DNA of 18,719 nucleotides, from NCBI GenBank assembly GCA_041477875.1, contig JBGOVA010000069.1, positions 1-18,719 of the forward strand, in the 5' to 3' direction. This DNA comes from SZUA-430 sp041477875. GTDB lineage: Bacteria; Pseudomonadota; Alphaproteobacteria; Micropepsales; Micropepsaceae. Below, in pieces: positions 7,648-15,463 of this stretch. Position 1 is the stretch's first letter. The number at the start of each line of letters is the position of its first letter. Under the pieces are notes generated by a model. That model worked only from the letters and a program-made list of their open reading frames with translations. It did not search any database and was not told the origin of the DNA. A program made the position numbers and the translations under genes.

Positions 7648-9258
7648 ATGGTTTGGAATTTCGGCGACATCATCGATGCCGTGGCGAAGGTCGTGCCTCC
7701 CGAGGCGCCGGCGCTGATCCATGGCGACCGGGTTACCAACTGGCGCGACTTTCACGCGCGCACGAACGCGCTGGCGCGGGGGTTGATCGCGGCTGGCCAT
7801 CAGCCGGACGACAAGCTTGCCATCCTGATCCGCAACCGGCCGGAATACATGGAGGCGACCATCGCCTCGTTCACAGGGCGGTTCGTCCATGTGAACGTGA
7901 ACTATCGTTACAAGGCGGACGAACTCGCCTACATCTTCGACAATTCCGATGCGCGCATCGTCGTCTACGGCAGCGAATTTGCGCCGATCGTCGCCTCGAT
8001 CAAGGACCGCCTTCCCGGTGTGCGCACGTGGCTGCAGGTCGAGGTCGATCGCACGCCCCTGCCCGCCTTCGCCATGGACTACGAAGCCTTCATCGCGCGC
8101 GAGAGCGGCGCCGATTTGGCGATCACACGCTCACCCGACGATTTGTTCTTTCTCTATACCGGCGGCACGACGGGCATGCCGAAGGGCGTGATGTGGCGGC
8201 ACGGCGACTTGCGCCAGACGCAGCTCAACCCGGCGCTGATGGCGAAAGTGCCGACGAATATCGCCGAGCATGCCGAGATCGTGCGCGAACAGGGGCCGGG
8301 CAACCGCTTCATTCCGGCCTGTCCGCAGATGCACGGCACAGGATTGTTGACCTCGTTCGCGGCGCTCCTCATGGGCGGGTGCGTGATCACGCTCGACGCG
8401 CCGAGCTTCGAACCGGTCGAATTGTGGGACGTCACCGCACGCCACAAGGGCCAACAGATCGCGATCGTGGGCGACGCGTTCGCCAAGCCGATGTTGCGTG
8501 CGCTCGACGAGAACCCCGGGCGGTGGGACTTGTCGTCGCTGGTGATGATCATCTCCTCGGGCGTCATGTGGAGCCAGGAGGTGAAGCACGGGCTGCTCGG
8601 CCACATTCCGCAGGTGGCGCTGCTCGATTCGTTCGGGTCGTCGGAAGCGGTCGGGTTTGCGCTCTCCGCGACGACGAAGGACGGCGAAGTGCCGACCGCG
8701 AAGTTCATGATGGGCACCGATGTCGCGGTGTTCACGACGGACCACAAGCCCGTCGCGCCGGGATCGACGGTGCCCGGATTCATCGCGCGCGGCGGCAATA
8801 TTCCCGTCGGTTATTGGAAGGATCCGGAAAAGACCGCCAAAACGTTTCCCGTGATCGACGGCCAGCGCTGGTCGATCCCCGGCGACTATTGCTTACTGCA
8901 CGAAGACGGGTCGATCACCTTGCTCGGACGCGGCAGCGTCTGCATCAACACCGCGGGCGAGAAGGTTTATCCGGAGGAAGTCGAAGAGGTGTTGAAGCAG
9001 CACGCAGCAGTCGAGGATGCGCTGGTCGTCGGCGTACCGGATGAGAAATGGGGCAGCGCGGTGACGGGTGTCGTCGAGATCGCGCCCGGCGCGCGGTTCG
9101 ACGAGGAGGCCTTGCGCAAACACGTGCGTGCAGCCCTTGCCGGCTACAAGACGCCCAAGCGCATCGTCGCGATCGAACGCTTGTTCCGCGCGCCGAACGG
9201 CAAGGCCGACTACGCCGCGACGACCGCCTACGCCAAGAGCCGGCTGGGGATCGCGTGA
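7648..9258 (+). CDS. acyl-CoA synthetase (AMP-forming), FadD19-like
   Basis: The 536-residue enzyme is a complete member of the ANL superfamily. It has the phosphate-binding loop Y-T-G-G-T-T-G-M-P-K-G (170-180), the adenine-region motif D-S-F-G-S-S-E, P-G-D-Y (D413), the hinge region G-R-G-S-V (427-431) with N-T-A-G-E-K-V-Y-P-E-E-V-E, and the catalytic lysine K519 in N-G-K-A-D-Y. The segment TGGTTGMPKGVMWRH and the G-N-I-P-V-G-Y-W-K-D region resemble the mycobacterial steroid side-chain ligase FadD19. I infer a bulky or branched acid substrate; the exact substrate is unknown. GGAGG at 7636-7640 fits ATG 7648, although the frame is open upstream. Its last bases overlap the start of the next acyl-CoA dehydrogenase gene. 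Confidence 0.92.
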   Translation: MVWNFGDIIDAVAKVVPPEAPALIHGDRVTNWRDFHARTNALARGLIAAGHQPDDKLAILIRNRPEYMEATIASFTGRFVHVNVNYRYKADELAYIFDNSDARIVVYGSEFAPIVASIKDRLPGVRTWLQVEVDRTPLPAFAMDYEAFIARESGADLAITRSPDDLFFLYTGGTTGMPKGVMWRHGDLRQTQLNPALMAKVPTNIAEHAEIVREQGPGNRFIPACPQMHGTGLLTSFAALLMGGCVITLDAPSFEPVELWDVTARHKGQQIAIVGDAFAKPMLRALDENPGRWDLSSLVMIISSGVMWSQEVKHGLLGHIPQVALLDSFGSSEAVGFALSATTKDGEVPTAKFMMGTDVAVFTTDHKPVAPGSTVPGFIARGGNIPVGYWKDPEKTAKTFPVIDGQRWSIPGDYCLLHEDGSITLLGRGSVCINTAGEKVYPEEVEEVLKQHAAVEDALVVGVPDEKWGSAVTGVVEIAPGARFDEEALRKHVRAALAGYKTPKRIVAIERLFRAPNGKADYAATTAYAKSRLGIA

Positions 9259-10367
9259 GCGAGGTCGTCGAGCGAGCGAAGGCATTCGCGGCCGAACACG
9301 TGGCGCCGAATGCGGCGCGGTGGGCGCGCGAAGGGCGCATGGCGGTCGACGCGCTGAAGGCGGCGGCGGACCAAGGACTGCTCGCGTTCCAAACGTCGCG
9401 CGAGTGGGGCGGGAGCGAGATCGGGTTTCACGAGAAGCTTCGTTTGCTGGAGGTGCTGTCGCGGCATTCCTACGACTTCGCGTTCAGCTTGACGAACACC
9501 GCGGGATGCGCGGCGCGCATTGCGCAAGAAATGCCGCGCGCAGTCGCCGAGCGTTATGTTCCCGCAATGCTCAAGGGCGAACGCTTCGGCGGCAGCGCGC
9601 TCAGCGAGCCGGGCGCCGGCAGCGACTTCGCGGCGATCAAAACGCGCGCGGTCAAGGACGGCGACGATTGGGTGCTGAACGGCGAAAAGGGCTGGATCAC
9701 CAACGCAGCGTTCGGCGACGTGTTCATTGCCTATGCGCAGACGGATCCCGCCCAAGGCTGGCGCGGCATCGGGAGTTTTCTGGTCGACGGGCGACGCGAA
9801 GGCTTTGCGCGCACGGCGCCGGAGGCTCTTGCCGGCGGCGGGGTGATCGGCGCGGGCGGGTTCACGCTCAAGAATTACCGCGTGCGTGCGGACGAAATCG
9901 TTTCACCGCCGGGGCAAGCGTTCCGTCGCGCGATGTCGGGCGTCAATCAGGCGCGCACATATGTCGCCGCGATGTGCTGCGCGATGGTCGATGCGTGTCT
10001 TGAGACGGCGATCGCCTACGGCAAAGATCGGCACGCGTTCGGTTCGCCGCTCAGCGCGAAGCAAGGGTGGCGCTGGATGGCGGCCGACATTGCGACGGAT
10101 GTCGAAGCCGGGCGTCTGCTCGCGGCGAAGGCGGCGGATTTGATCGAGCGGCGAGAAGACGCGGCGCTCGCCTCCGCGCATGCCAAGAAGTTCGCGACGC
10201 GCATGGCGGTCGGGCGCATTTCGGACGCGTGTCAGTTGATGGGAGCTGCCGGATTGCGCGAGGAGCATCCGTTCTTGCGGCACCTCGCTTCGGCGCGGGT
10301 CGCGAGCTACACCGACGGTTCTACCGAGATGCAGAACGAACGGATCGCCGCGATCGTGATCGGTTAG
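9255..10367 (+). CDS. acyl-CoA dehydrogenase family protein
   Basis: The 370-residue flavoprotein has the family motifs in order: A-L-S-E-P-G-A-G-S-D-F (substrate/FAD loop), W-V-L-N-G-E-K-G-W-I-T-N-A, an R-H-A-F-G-S-P-L segment for FAD binding, and the C-terminal Y-T-D-G-S-T-E-M-Q with Glu358 as the likely catalytic base. The start is GTG 9255, which overlaps the TGA of the ligase in the sequence GTGA, so translation is coupled. It should desaturate the acyl-CoA made by the ligase, giving a two-step activation and oxidation unit; the pairing is inferred from gene order. Its stop overlaps the stop of the convergent PagL-like gene by three bases. Confidence 0.92.
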   Translation: MSEVVERAKAFAAEHVAPNAARWAREGRMAVDALKAAADQGLLAFQTSREWGGSEIGFHEKLRLLEVLSRHSYDFAFSLTNTAGCAARIAQEMPRAVAERYVPAMLKGERFGGSALSEPGAGSDFAAIKTRAVKDGDDWVLNGEKGWITNAAFGDVFIAYAQTDPAQGWRGIGSFLVDGRREGFARTAPEALAGGGVIGAGGFTLKNYRVRADEIVSPPGQAFRRAMSGVNQARTYVAAMCCAMVDACLETAIAYGKDRHAFGSPLSAKQGWRWMAADIATDVEAGRLLAAKAADLIERREDAALASAHAKKFATRMAVGRISDACQLMGAAGLREEHPFLRHLASARVASYTDGSTEMQNERIAAIVIG

Positions 10368-10882
10368 AGGCGGAAACCTACGCGCAGGCCCGCAGTCTCG
10401 AGGCCTTCGTTGTGCTCTTCGATGCCGGCGTTCGAGATGTGATCGGCGTAGAGCGAGAGCGACGTCGTGTCCGTCAACATCACGCCGAGCGACGCTTCAA
10501 CGTGGAAGAGAACGCGGCTGCCCAGCTCCTTGCGATCGGGGTCCGTCGTGTCGACCTTGCCGTTGTGGACCGAACCGCCGCCGCCCAATTCGAAGAACCA
10601 CGAGTCCGAAATCGGGCCGCCGTAGACCAGGCCGATATAGGCTTGGCTCGTGTCGCCGTTCAAATTCACGGTCCCGCCGATGGTCGGACGCAATTGCCAA
10701 GAGCCGCTCGTCCAGCTGTTGAAGAACAGCTCGGCGTTGAGATCCACGCCGTCTTCCTTCTGGCCTAAAGGATCGTGCGCCAACACGCCGAAGCGAATTT
10801 CCGAAACACCTGCTTGAGACGCAAATGCCGTGAGGGCCGACGCTGCAATCGACAGCGCACAGCCGAGAAGCCAATTTCGCAC
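10364..10882 (-). CDS. PagL-like lipid A 3-O-deacylase / acyloxyacyl hydrolase
   Basis: The 172-residue product has a signal peptide (MRNWLLGCALSIAASALTA, cut probably after ASQA) and then alternating strands rich in Gly and aromatics, as in an eight-stranded outer-membrane barrel. The C-terminal motif Y-A-D-H-I-S-N-A-G followed by H-N-E-G-L-E matches the active site of PagL enzymes, with His148 and Ser150 as the catalytic pair and an acidic residue among E155, E156 and E159 as the third member. It ends R-V-G-F-R-L with a terminal hydrophobic residue, as barrel proteins do. PagL removes the 3-O acyl chain of lipid A. The start is a GTG with GGGGA upstream. The gene is convergent with the acyl-CoA dehydrogenase and has its own promoter candidate. 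Confidence 0.8.
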   Translation of the reverse strand: MRNWLLGCALSIAASALTAFASQAGVSEIRFGVLAHDPLGQKEDGVDLNAELFFNSWTSGSWQLRPTIGGTVNLNGDTSQAYIGLVYGGPISDSWFFELGGGGSVHNGKVDTTDPDRKELGSRVLFHVEASLGVMLTDTTSLSLYADHISNAGIEEHNEGLETAGLRVGFRL

Positions 10883-10922
10883 CAGCTGGTCCCCGCTCGT
10901 AACAACAGTTTACGCAATCTGA

Positions 10923-10928
10923 AGTATA
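10923..10928 (-). promoter_or_regulatory. -10 box candidate for the PagL-like gene
   Basis: TATACT on the minus strand matches the sigma-70 -10 consensus at five of six bases and would start transcription about 34 bases before the GTG. The -35 region is poor; TTGCCA lies 23 bases away, which is too far. It lies in the 103-base gap after the GFA-family gene. Confidence 0.35.
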
Positions 10929-10985
10929 GTGTGACCGATTCCGCGCCCAGGTGGCAAGCGAGGAGCGTCCGGTTTCGTAAGGAGC

Positions 10986-11405
10986 CTATTCTCGGGGACC
11001 GAACTGATCGGCCATGAAGGCTTCTATTCCTTCGATTTGCGCGACCCAGTGGTGGCGGGTCACGCCGAATACGGAACGCGACGGTTTGGTGAACCCGGGG
11101 TCGGCGAAGGCGCCGACGGCGACGCCGACAATCTCGGATTCGGCCGACACGTCCCAGTAAACCGAAGAGCCGCATCTGGGGCAGAACCGGAAGGTGATGC
11201 GCCCGCCGCGTTCGGTCGCGCGGGAGAATTCGCGCGCCTCGCCTTCGATCGACAGGAGAGCGGCGCGAGGGAAATACGCGTTGTCGCCGAATACACTGCC
11301 GGTGCGCCGCTGGCATTGCTGGCAGTGGCAGGTGACGACGCGATTGGGTTCGCCTCTCACGCGAAGGCGCAAGCCGCCGCAGCAACACATCGCTGTCCGT
11401 TCCAT
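10986..11405 (-). CDS. GFA family (CENP-V/GFA domain) zinc-binding protein
   Basis: The 139-residue product carries the cysteine pattern of the GFA fold: C7/C9 near the start, then C26-x-C28-x2-C31 followed by Q-R-R-T-G-S, and F-C-P-R-C-G-S at C75 and C78, all in the spacing of the two zinc sites of this family. The founder, glutathione-dependent formaldehyde-activating enzyme, binds S-hydroxymethylglutathione, but most members have unknown roles, so I do not claim formaldehyde activity. The start ATG 11405 has AGGGAAAGAAG upstream and is 12 bases after the MFS stop, so it is the downstream partner of the transporter gene. Confidence 0.88.
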   Translation of the reverse strand: MERTAMCCCGGLRLRVRGEPNRVVTCHCQQCQRRTGSVFGDNAYFPRAALLSIEGEAREFSRATERGGRITFRFCPRCGSSVYWDVSAESEIVGVAVGAFADPGFTKPSRSVFGVTRHHWVAQIEGIEAFMADQFGPRE

Positions 11406-11417
11406 GGCTTCTTTCCC

Positions 11418-12566
11418 TCAGTCGGCTTTCAGTTCGGTCAGGCGATCGACTTTCCTCAGTTCGGGGAACCAATAAGCCCAAAGGGCCACGATGCCCAATG
11501 TGCCAAGGCCGCCGACCACCACGGCAGGCACCGTGCCCCACCAGCGGGCGGTGACGCCGGATTCGAACTCGCCCAGTTCGTTCGACGCGCCGATGAAGAG
11601 CATGCTCACCGCGCTGACCCGGCCGCGCATGTGGTCGGGCGTCGTCAGCTGGGTCAGCGAATGGCGCACGTTTACACTGACCATGTCGGATGCGCCTAAG
11701 ACAATTAGCGCGAGAAGCGAAAGCAAGAAGCTCTGCGACAGGCCAAAGACGATTGTTGCAATGCCGAAAAGGGCGACGCAGAGGAACATTTTCCAACCGG
11801 CGCTGCGGGTCATCGGCCAGATGCCCAAGGCGAGCGACGTCACCGCCGCACCAAACGCGGGGCCGGCGCGCAGCCAACCCAGGCCGTCGGGGCCGACGTG
11901 CAAAATGTCCTTGGCGTAGATGGGGAGAAGGCCCGTGGCGCCGCCGAGCAGAACCGCGAACAGGTCAAGCGAGATCGCGCCGAACAGGATCCGTTTGTTG
12001 CGGACATAGGCGATGCCGGCGAGCAGGCGATCGAGCGCCCTGCCTTCGGCGCCTTCGCGCTTGGGCGTCGTAACGCGGATCGCGAAGAGGCCGATCACCA
12101 CCAATGCAAACAACGCGGCGGAGAGCGCGTAAGCCAACATTGCGCCCAACGCCAGCGCTGCGCCGCCGAGCGCCGGTCCCGAAATCACCGCGACCTGAAA
12201 CGTCGACGAACTCCACGCGATCGCTTGCGGCAAATCCTGTTGCGGCACGAGTTGCGGCAGCAGCGACTGGCCGGCCGGACCTGAGAATGCGCGCGCGATG
12301 CCGAAGAGAATCAGCACCGCGTAAAAGGCCGTCGGGTTCGTGACATTCCAATAGCTGAGGCAGAGGAACAGCGCGGCGCACACGCCCGACACCAAATAGG
12401 CGAGCGCGAGGATGACGCGCCGCTCATAGCGGTCGGCGACATCGCCGGCGTAAAGCGTCAAGGCGAACATCGGGCCGAACTGCGCAAGGCCCACGAAGCC
12501 CAGCGCCAAGGGATCGCGCGTGATCTCATAAACCTGCCAACCGACGGCCACGGACATGACCTGCAT
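11418..12566 (-). CDS. MFS transporter (EntS/MFS_3-like), N-terminus unclear
   Basis: The 382-residue stretch from ATG 12566 is a Major Facilitator exporter with about 11 clear helices and the loop-2 motif G-D-V-A-D-R-Y-E-R-R. The second half has H-M-R-G-R-V-S-A-V and F-E-S-G-V-T-A. It resembles the EntS-like MFS_3 group, drug or siderophore efflux in known cases. The first ATG falls inside the first helix: conserved-looking sequence (V-P-A-I-L-S-R-N-Y-L-L-F-L-I-S-R-F-F-S-T-A-A) continues upstream in frame to 12647, where a TAG ends the previous gene. No ATG, GTG or TTG and no Shine-Dalgarno lie between. Real initiation may be at a non-canonical codon (ATT 12623 or CTG 12596) or the start may have been lost. 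The C-terminus is normal. Confidence 0.8.
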   Translation of the reverse strand: MQVMSVAVGWQVYEITRDPLALGFVGLAQFGPMFALTLYAGDVADRYERRVILALAYLVSGVCAALFLCLSYWNVTNPTAFYAVLILFGIARAFSGPAGQSLLPQLVPQQDLPQAIAWSSSTFQVAVISGPALGGAALALGAMLAYALSAALFALVVIGLFAIRVTTPKREGAEGRALDRLLAGIAYVRNKRILFGAISLDLFAVLLGGATGLLPIYAKDILHVGPDGLGWLRAGPAFGAAVTSLALGIWPMTRSAGWKMFLCVALFGIATIVFGLSQSFLLSLLALIVLGASDMVSVNVRHSLTQLTTPDHMRGRVSAVSMLFIGASNELGEFESGVTARWWGTVPAVVVGGLGTLGIVALWAYWFPELRKVDRLTELKAD

Positions 12567-12647
12567 GGCCGCGGTCGAGAAGAACCTGCTGATCAGGAAG
12601 AGGAGGTAGTTGCGGGAGAGAATGGCCGGAACTCTGGAGGTGTAAGA

Positions 12648-12866
12648 CTATTTCTTCTTGAGGCTTGCGACGAAGGCGCGGACGGCGGCGGTGATCACGA
12701 CCGCGACCGCCAGCACGCCGATCACCACCCATGAACCGAAATCGAAACGCTTGCCGACTTCCAGGTAGCGCGCCAACCCGAAGCCGCCAAACGAGACGAC
12801 GACGAAGACCGCGCCGATCTTCAGCGTGCTGATGAACTTGGCGCGCGGCGTGTCGGCCTCCGACAT
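12648..12866 (-). CDS. small two-helix membrane protein, 72 residues
   Basis: Family not recognised. The product has a short polar N-terminus, two hydrophobic segments (about 17-33 and 45-65) and a basic tail ending L-K-K-K, which suggests both ends face the cytoplasm. ATG 12866 is four bases after the stop of the upstream membrane protein, so translation is probably coupled. Its TAG stop is in the same frame as the MFS transporter downstream, which has no canonical start of its own. The two could be linked by readthrough or by loss of an MFS start codon. Confidence 0.65.
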   Translation of the reverse strand: MSEADTPRAKFISTLKIGAVFVVVSFGGFGLARYLEVGKRFDFGSWVVIGVLAVAVVITAAVRAFVASLKKK

Positions 12867-12870
12867 TGCG

Positions 12871-13335
12871 TCAACTCGTTCGCGGCGGCGTCAGCGCGGC
12901 GAACACAAGACCGGCGACGAGCCCTGCGGCCATCTGCGCGGCCAAGCCCATGGTGCCGCGCGCGCCGAAGATGCCGACGGTCCCAAGCGACATCTTGAGC
13001 GCGGTGAACATCACGAAAATGGCGACGGCGCCCGCGACGGCAAACACCACCGTGCGCAGGCCGACGAACCTCGCGACGAGGCCCGCGACCAGGAAGGCGA
13101 CCAGAAGCGCGATGGTGGTTATCTCGCCATAGGCGGGCTGGATCGATTCCATGCTGATGAGATCGTGCGTGATCCAGTTCACGCGATCGGCCATGGGGAT
13201 CGCCACGGGGTCCGTGCCTTCGATCTGCGCGGCCGCCTGCGACCAGGCCTCCTGCACGAACAAGGAATGGGCGAGCGAGCCCAGCACCACCATCACGACG
13301 GCGGCGACGACAAAAGCAACAATCCTGCGCACCAT
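12871..13335 (-). CDS. hypothetical four-helix membrane protein, 154 residues
   Basis: Family not recognised. There is an N-terminal hydrophobic segment (4-24, signal anchor-like), a polar, probably periplasmic stretch of about 45 residues (with A-D-R-V-N-W-I-T-H-D), then three hydrophobic helices (about 71-90, 94-112, 124-147) rich in Ala, Val and Gly. A strong Shine-Dalgarno (GGGGAGG) precedes ATG 13335 by six bases. It is the first gene of the minus-strand run that continues with the 72-residue protein, the MFS transporter and the GFA-family protein. It is divergent from the PQQ dehydrogenase gene across an 86-base gap. Function is unknown. Confidence 0.7.
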   Translation of the reverse strand: MVRRIVAFVVAAVVMVVLGSLAHSLFVQEAWSQAAAQIEGTDPVAIPMADRVNWITHDLISMESIQPAYGEITTIALLVAFLVAGLVARFVGLRTVVFAVAGAVAIFVMFTALKMSLGTVGIFGARGTMGLAAQMAAGLVAGLVFAALTPPRTS

Positions 13336-13421
13336 TGGAGCCTCCCCTGCTCAGCCATTTTCTTATGCCCCGAAATAGGGTCAGATGTCTCCATCCTATA
13401 AAGAGACCGGGGAGAAGACGA

Positions 13422-14594
13422 ATGCGCGCTGGCTTGAAGGTTGTGGCCGTCGCTTTGGCGATGACGGTGCCCGGCGGGGCGCTGGCCGACGTCGCGCCGG
13501 ATTCGGTGCGGCCGCCTCCTCCGCCGCCCGCGCCGGCGAAGGTCGTGAAGGCGGGGTACAAAGTCACCGAAGTCGCCGCGGGTCTCGACCATCCGTGGTC
13601 GATGGCCTTCCTGCCCGACGGATCGATGCTGGTCACCGAGCGCGCGGGACGCTTGCGCCTCATCAAGGACGGCAAGCTTCAGGCGCCGCCCATCGGCGGC
13701 GTGCCGGCGGTGCACACGGGCAGCCAGGCCGGGCTCTTCGACGTCGTGCTGCATCCGAACTATGCGCAGAACAGCATTGTCTACCTGACGTATGCCGCCG
13801 GAACGGACCAGGCGAACGCCACGAATGTCGCGCGAGCGCAGTTCGACGGCGGCGCGCTCAAGGACCTGAAGGTCATCTTCACGGCGACGCCGGCGAAGGA
13901 CACCAACAATCACTACGGCGCGCGCATGGCGTTCCTCGCCGACGGCACGTTCGCGCTCACGATCGGCGACGGCTTCGAATATCGAGAGAAGGCGCAGGAT
14001 CTCACCAGCGATCTCGGCAAGATCGTGCGCCTCAACGAGGACGGCAGCGTGCCGCAGGACAATCCGTTCGTCGCCAGCGCCGGTCCGAACAACCGCCATG
14101 AGGTCTTGTCGCTCGGTCACCGCAACGAGCAGGGGCTTGTGTTCGACAGCCTGTCGGGGCGCCTCTACGAGACCGAGCACGGGCCGCGCGGCGGCGATGA
14201 ACTGAACATCATCGAACCGGGCATGAATTACGGCTGGCCGATCATCACCTACGGCATGGATTATTCGGGCGCTTACGTCTCGCCCTACACGGCATGGAAA
14301 GGCTTGGTGCAGCCGGTCATCCAATGGACGCCGTCGATCGCGCCGTCGGGGCTTGCCATCTATCGCGGCGACAAGTTTCCGGCGTGGCAGGGCGATCTGT
14401 TCGTGGGCGCCCTCGCGTTCAAGCATTTGCGCCGCGTCGACCTCGACGAGGCCGGCAATGTGGTGGGGCAGGAAGAGTTGCTGAACGATCTCGGGGCACG
14501 GATTCGCGATGTGCGCGCGAGCCCAGACGGCTATCTCTATGTCACGACGGATGATTCAAATGGGCGCGTGCTCAAGATCGAACCTGCACCGTAG
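13422..14594 (+). CDS. PQQ-dependent aldose sugar dehydrogenase (YliI/Asd-like), exported
   Basis: The 390-residue product begins with a signal peptide (MRAGLKVVAVALAMTVPGGA, cut near ALA-D) and a proline-rich linker with six consecutive prolines (31-36). A six-bladed propeller of the glucose/sorbosone dehydrogenase family follows: H-P-W-S-M-A-F-L-P-D-G (57-67), H-Y-G-A-R (164-168, H164 likely catalytic), G-H-R-N-E-Q-G-L (232-239), T-E-H-G-P-R-G-G-D-E (251-260) and R-I-R-D-V (360-364). These match the PQQ and calcium site of soluble aldose dehydrogenases, which oxidise sugars in the periplasm. The frame is open upstream to 13335, but ATG 13422 has GGGGAG eight bases before and starts the signal peptide. 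The next gene begins nine bases after the stop. Confidence 0.9.
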   Translation: MRAGLKVVAVALAMTVPGGALADVAPDSVRPPPPPPAPAKVVKAGYKVTEVAAGLDHPWSMAFLPDGSMLVTERAGRLRLIKDGKLQAPPIGGVPAVHTGSQAGLFDVVLHPNYAQNSIVYLTYAAGTDQANATNVARAQFDGGALKDLKVIFTATPAKDTNNHYGARMAFLADGTFALTIGDGFEYREKAQDLTSDLGKIVRLNEDGSVPQDNPFVASAGPNNRHEVLSLGHRNEQGLVFDSLSGRLYETEHGPRGGDELNIIEPGMNYGWPIITYGMDYSGAYVSPYTAWKGLVQPVIQWTPSIAPSGLAIYRGDKFPAWQGDLFVGALAFKHLRRVDLDEAGNVVGQEELLNDLGARIRDVRASPDGYLYVTTDDSNGRVLKIEPAP

Positions 14595-14603
14595 AGGTAT
14601 GTG

Positions 14604-15455
14604 ATGGCGGGTCTAAGGATATCTCGCCTGTCGGGCGCGCTGGGTGCGGAAGTGCGCGGCATCGACGTGTCGCGACGCCTGCCGGACGCGCAGCTTTCGG
14701 AGTTGCGAAGAGCGCTGATCGACCACTTGGTGGTGAGCGTGCCGGATCAGGCGATGTCGCTCGACGATCTTGAGCGGTTGACCGATCAGTTGGGCGGACG
14801 GGCGGTCACGCCGTTCGTCAAGCCGATGCCGGAGCGGCCATACGTCATCCGCGTGGTGAAGGAGCGCGAGGACAAGCTCAACTTCGCCAACGCGTGGCAT
14901 TCCGACCTTTCGTATTTGCCCGAGCCGCCGAGCTTCACCTTGCTCTATGCGCATGACGTTCCCGATTTTGGCGGCGACACGCTGTTTCAGAATCAATATC
15001 TCGCCTACGAGACGTTGTCGGACGGATTGAAAGCGACGTTGCGGGGATTGCGCGCGGTGCATTCGGCGGGGCCGGCTTACGGCACGGGCGGGTATCTCGA
15101 CCGGGTGAAACATCAAATGTCGACGGCGATCGCGCCGTCCGACGAGGCGTTTCGCGAATGCGTGCATCCGGCCGTCATCCGACATCCGGAGAGCGGGCAC
15201 GCGGCGCTCTATCTGAACGCCGTCTATACGCAGCGGTTCGAAGGCTGGTCGCCGGCGGATTCCCAGGCGCTGCTGCAGCATCTCTATCGCCACGCGACGA
15301 ACGAGAACCTGACCTGCCGCGTGCGCTGGGCGAAAGGTACGCTGACGATCTGGGACAATCGCGCGACGCAGCACAACGCGCTCAACGACTATGCCGGTCA
15401 GCGGCGCGAGATGTTCCGCACCAGCGTCGCAGGCGCCGCGCCCAAGGCTGCGTGA
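14604..15455 (+). CDS. TauD/TfdA family 2-oxoglutarate/Fe(II) dioxygenase
   Basis: The 283-residue enzyme has the Fe(II) triad of the family: W-H-S-D (His99, Asp101) and the distal His257 in W-D-N-R-A-T-Q-H-N-A. The Arg268 and Arg272 of R-R-E-M-F-R lie 11 and 15 residues after it, as the 2-oxoglutarate-binding arginines do in TauD. It couples 2-oxoglutarate decarboxylation to hydroxylation of a small substrate such as a sulfonate, phenoxyacetate or other acid; which one is unknown. Both a GTG at 14601 and ATG 14604 are possible; GAGG at 14594-14597 is well spaced for the ATG. It lies nine bases after the sugar dehydrogenase and eight bases before the Clp-like gene. Confidence 0.9.
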   Translation: MAGLRISRLSGALGAEVRGIDVSRRLPDAQLSELRRALIDHLVVSVPDQAMSLDDLERLTDQLGGRAVTPFVKPMPERPYVIRVVKEREDKLNFANAWHSDLSYLPEPPSFTLLYAHDVPDFGGDTLFQNQYLAYETLSDGLKATLRGLRAVHSAGPAYGTGGYLDRVKHQMSTAIAPSDEAFRECVHPAVIRHPESGHAALYLNAVYTQRFEGWSPADSQALLQHLYRHATNENLTCRVRWAKGTLTIWDNRATQHNALNDYAGQRREMFRTSVAGAAPKAA

Positions 15456-15463
15456 CGGGACTC

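Noticed and set aside
13397..13402. TATAAA as a -10 box for the PQQ dehydrogenase gene
   Set aside because: It would start transcription inside the Shine-Dalgarno sequence and no -35 lies at the right spacing.
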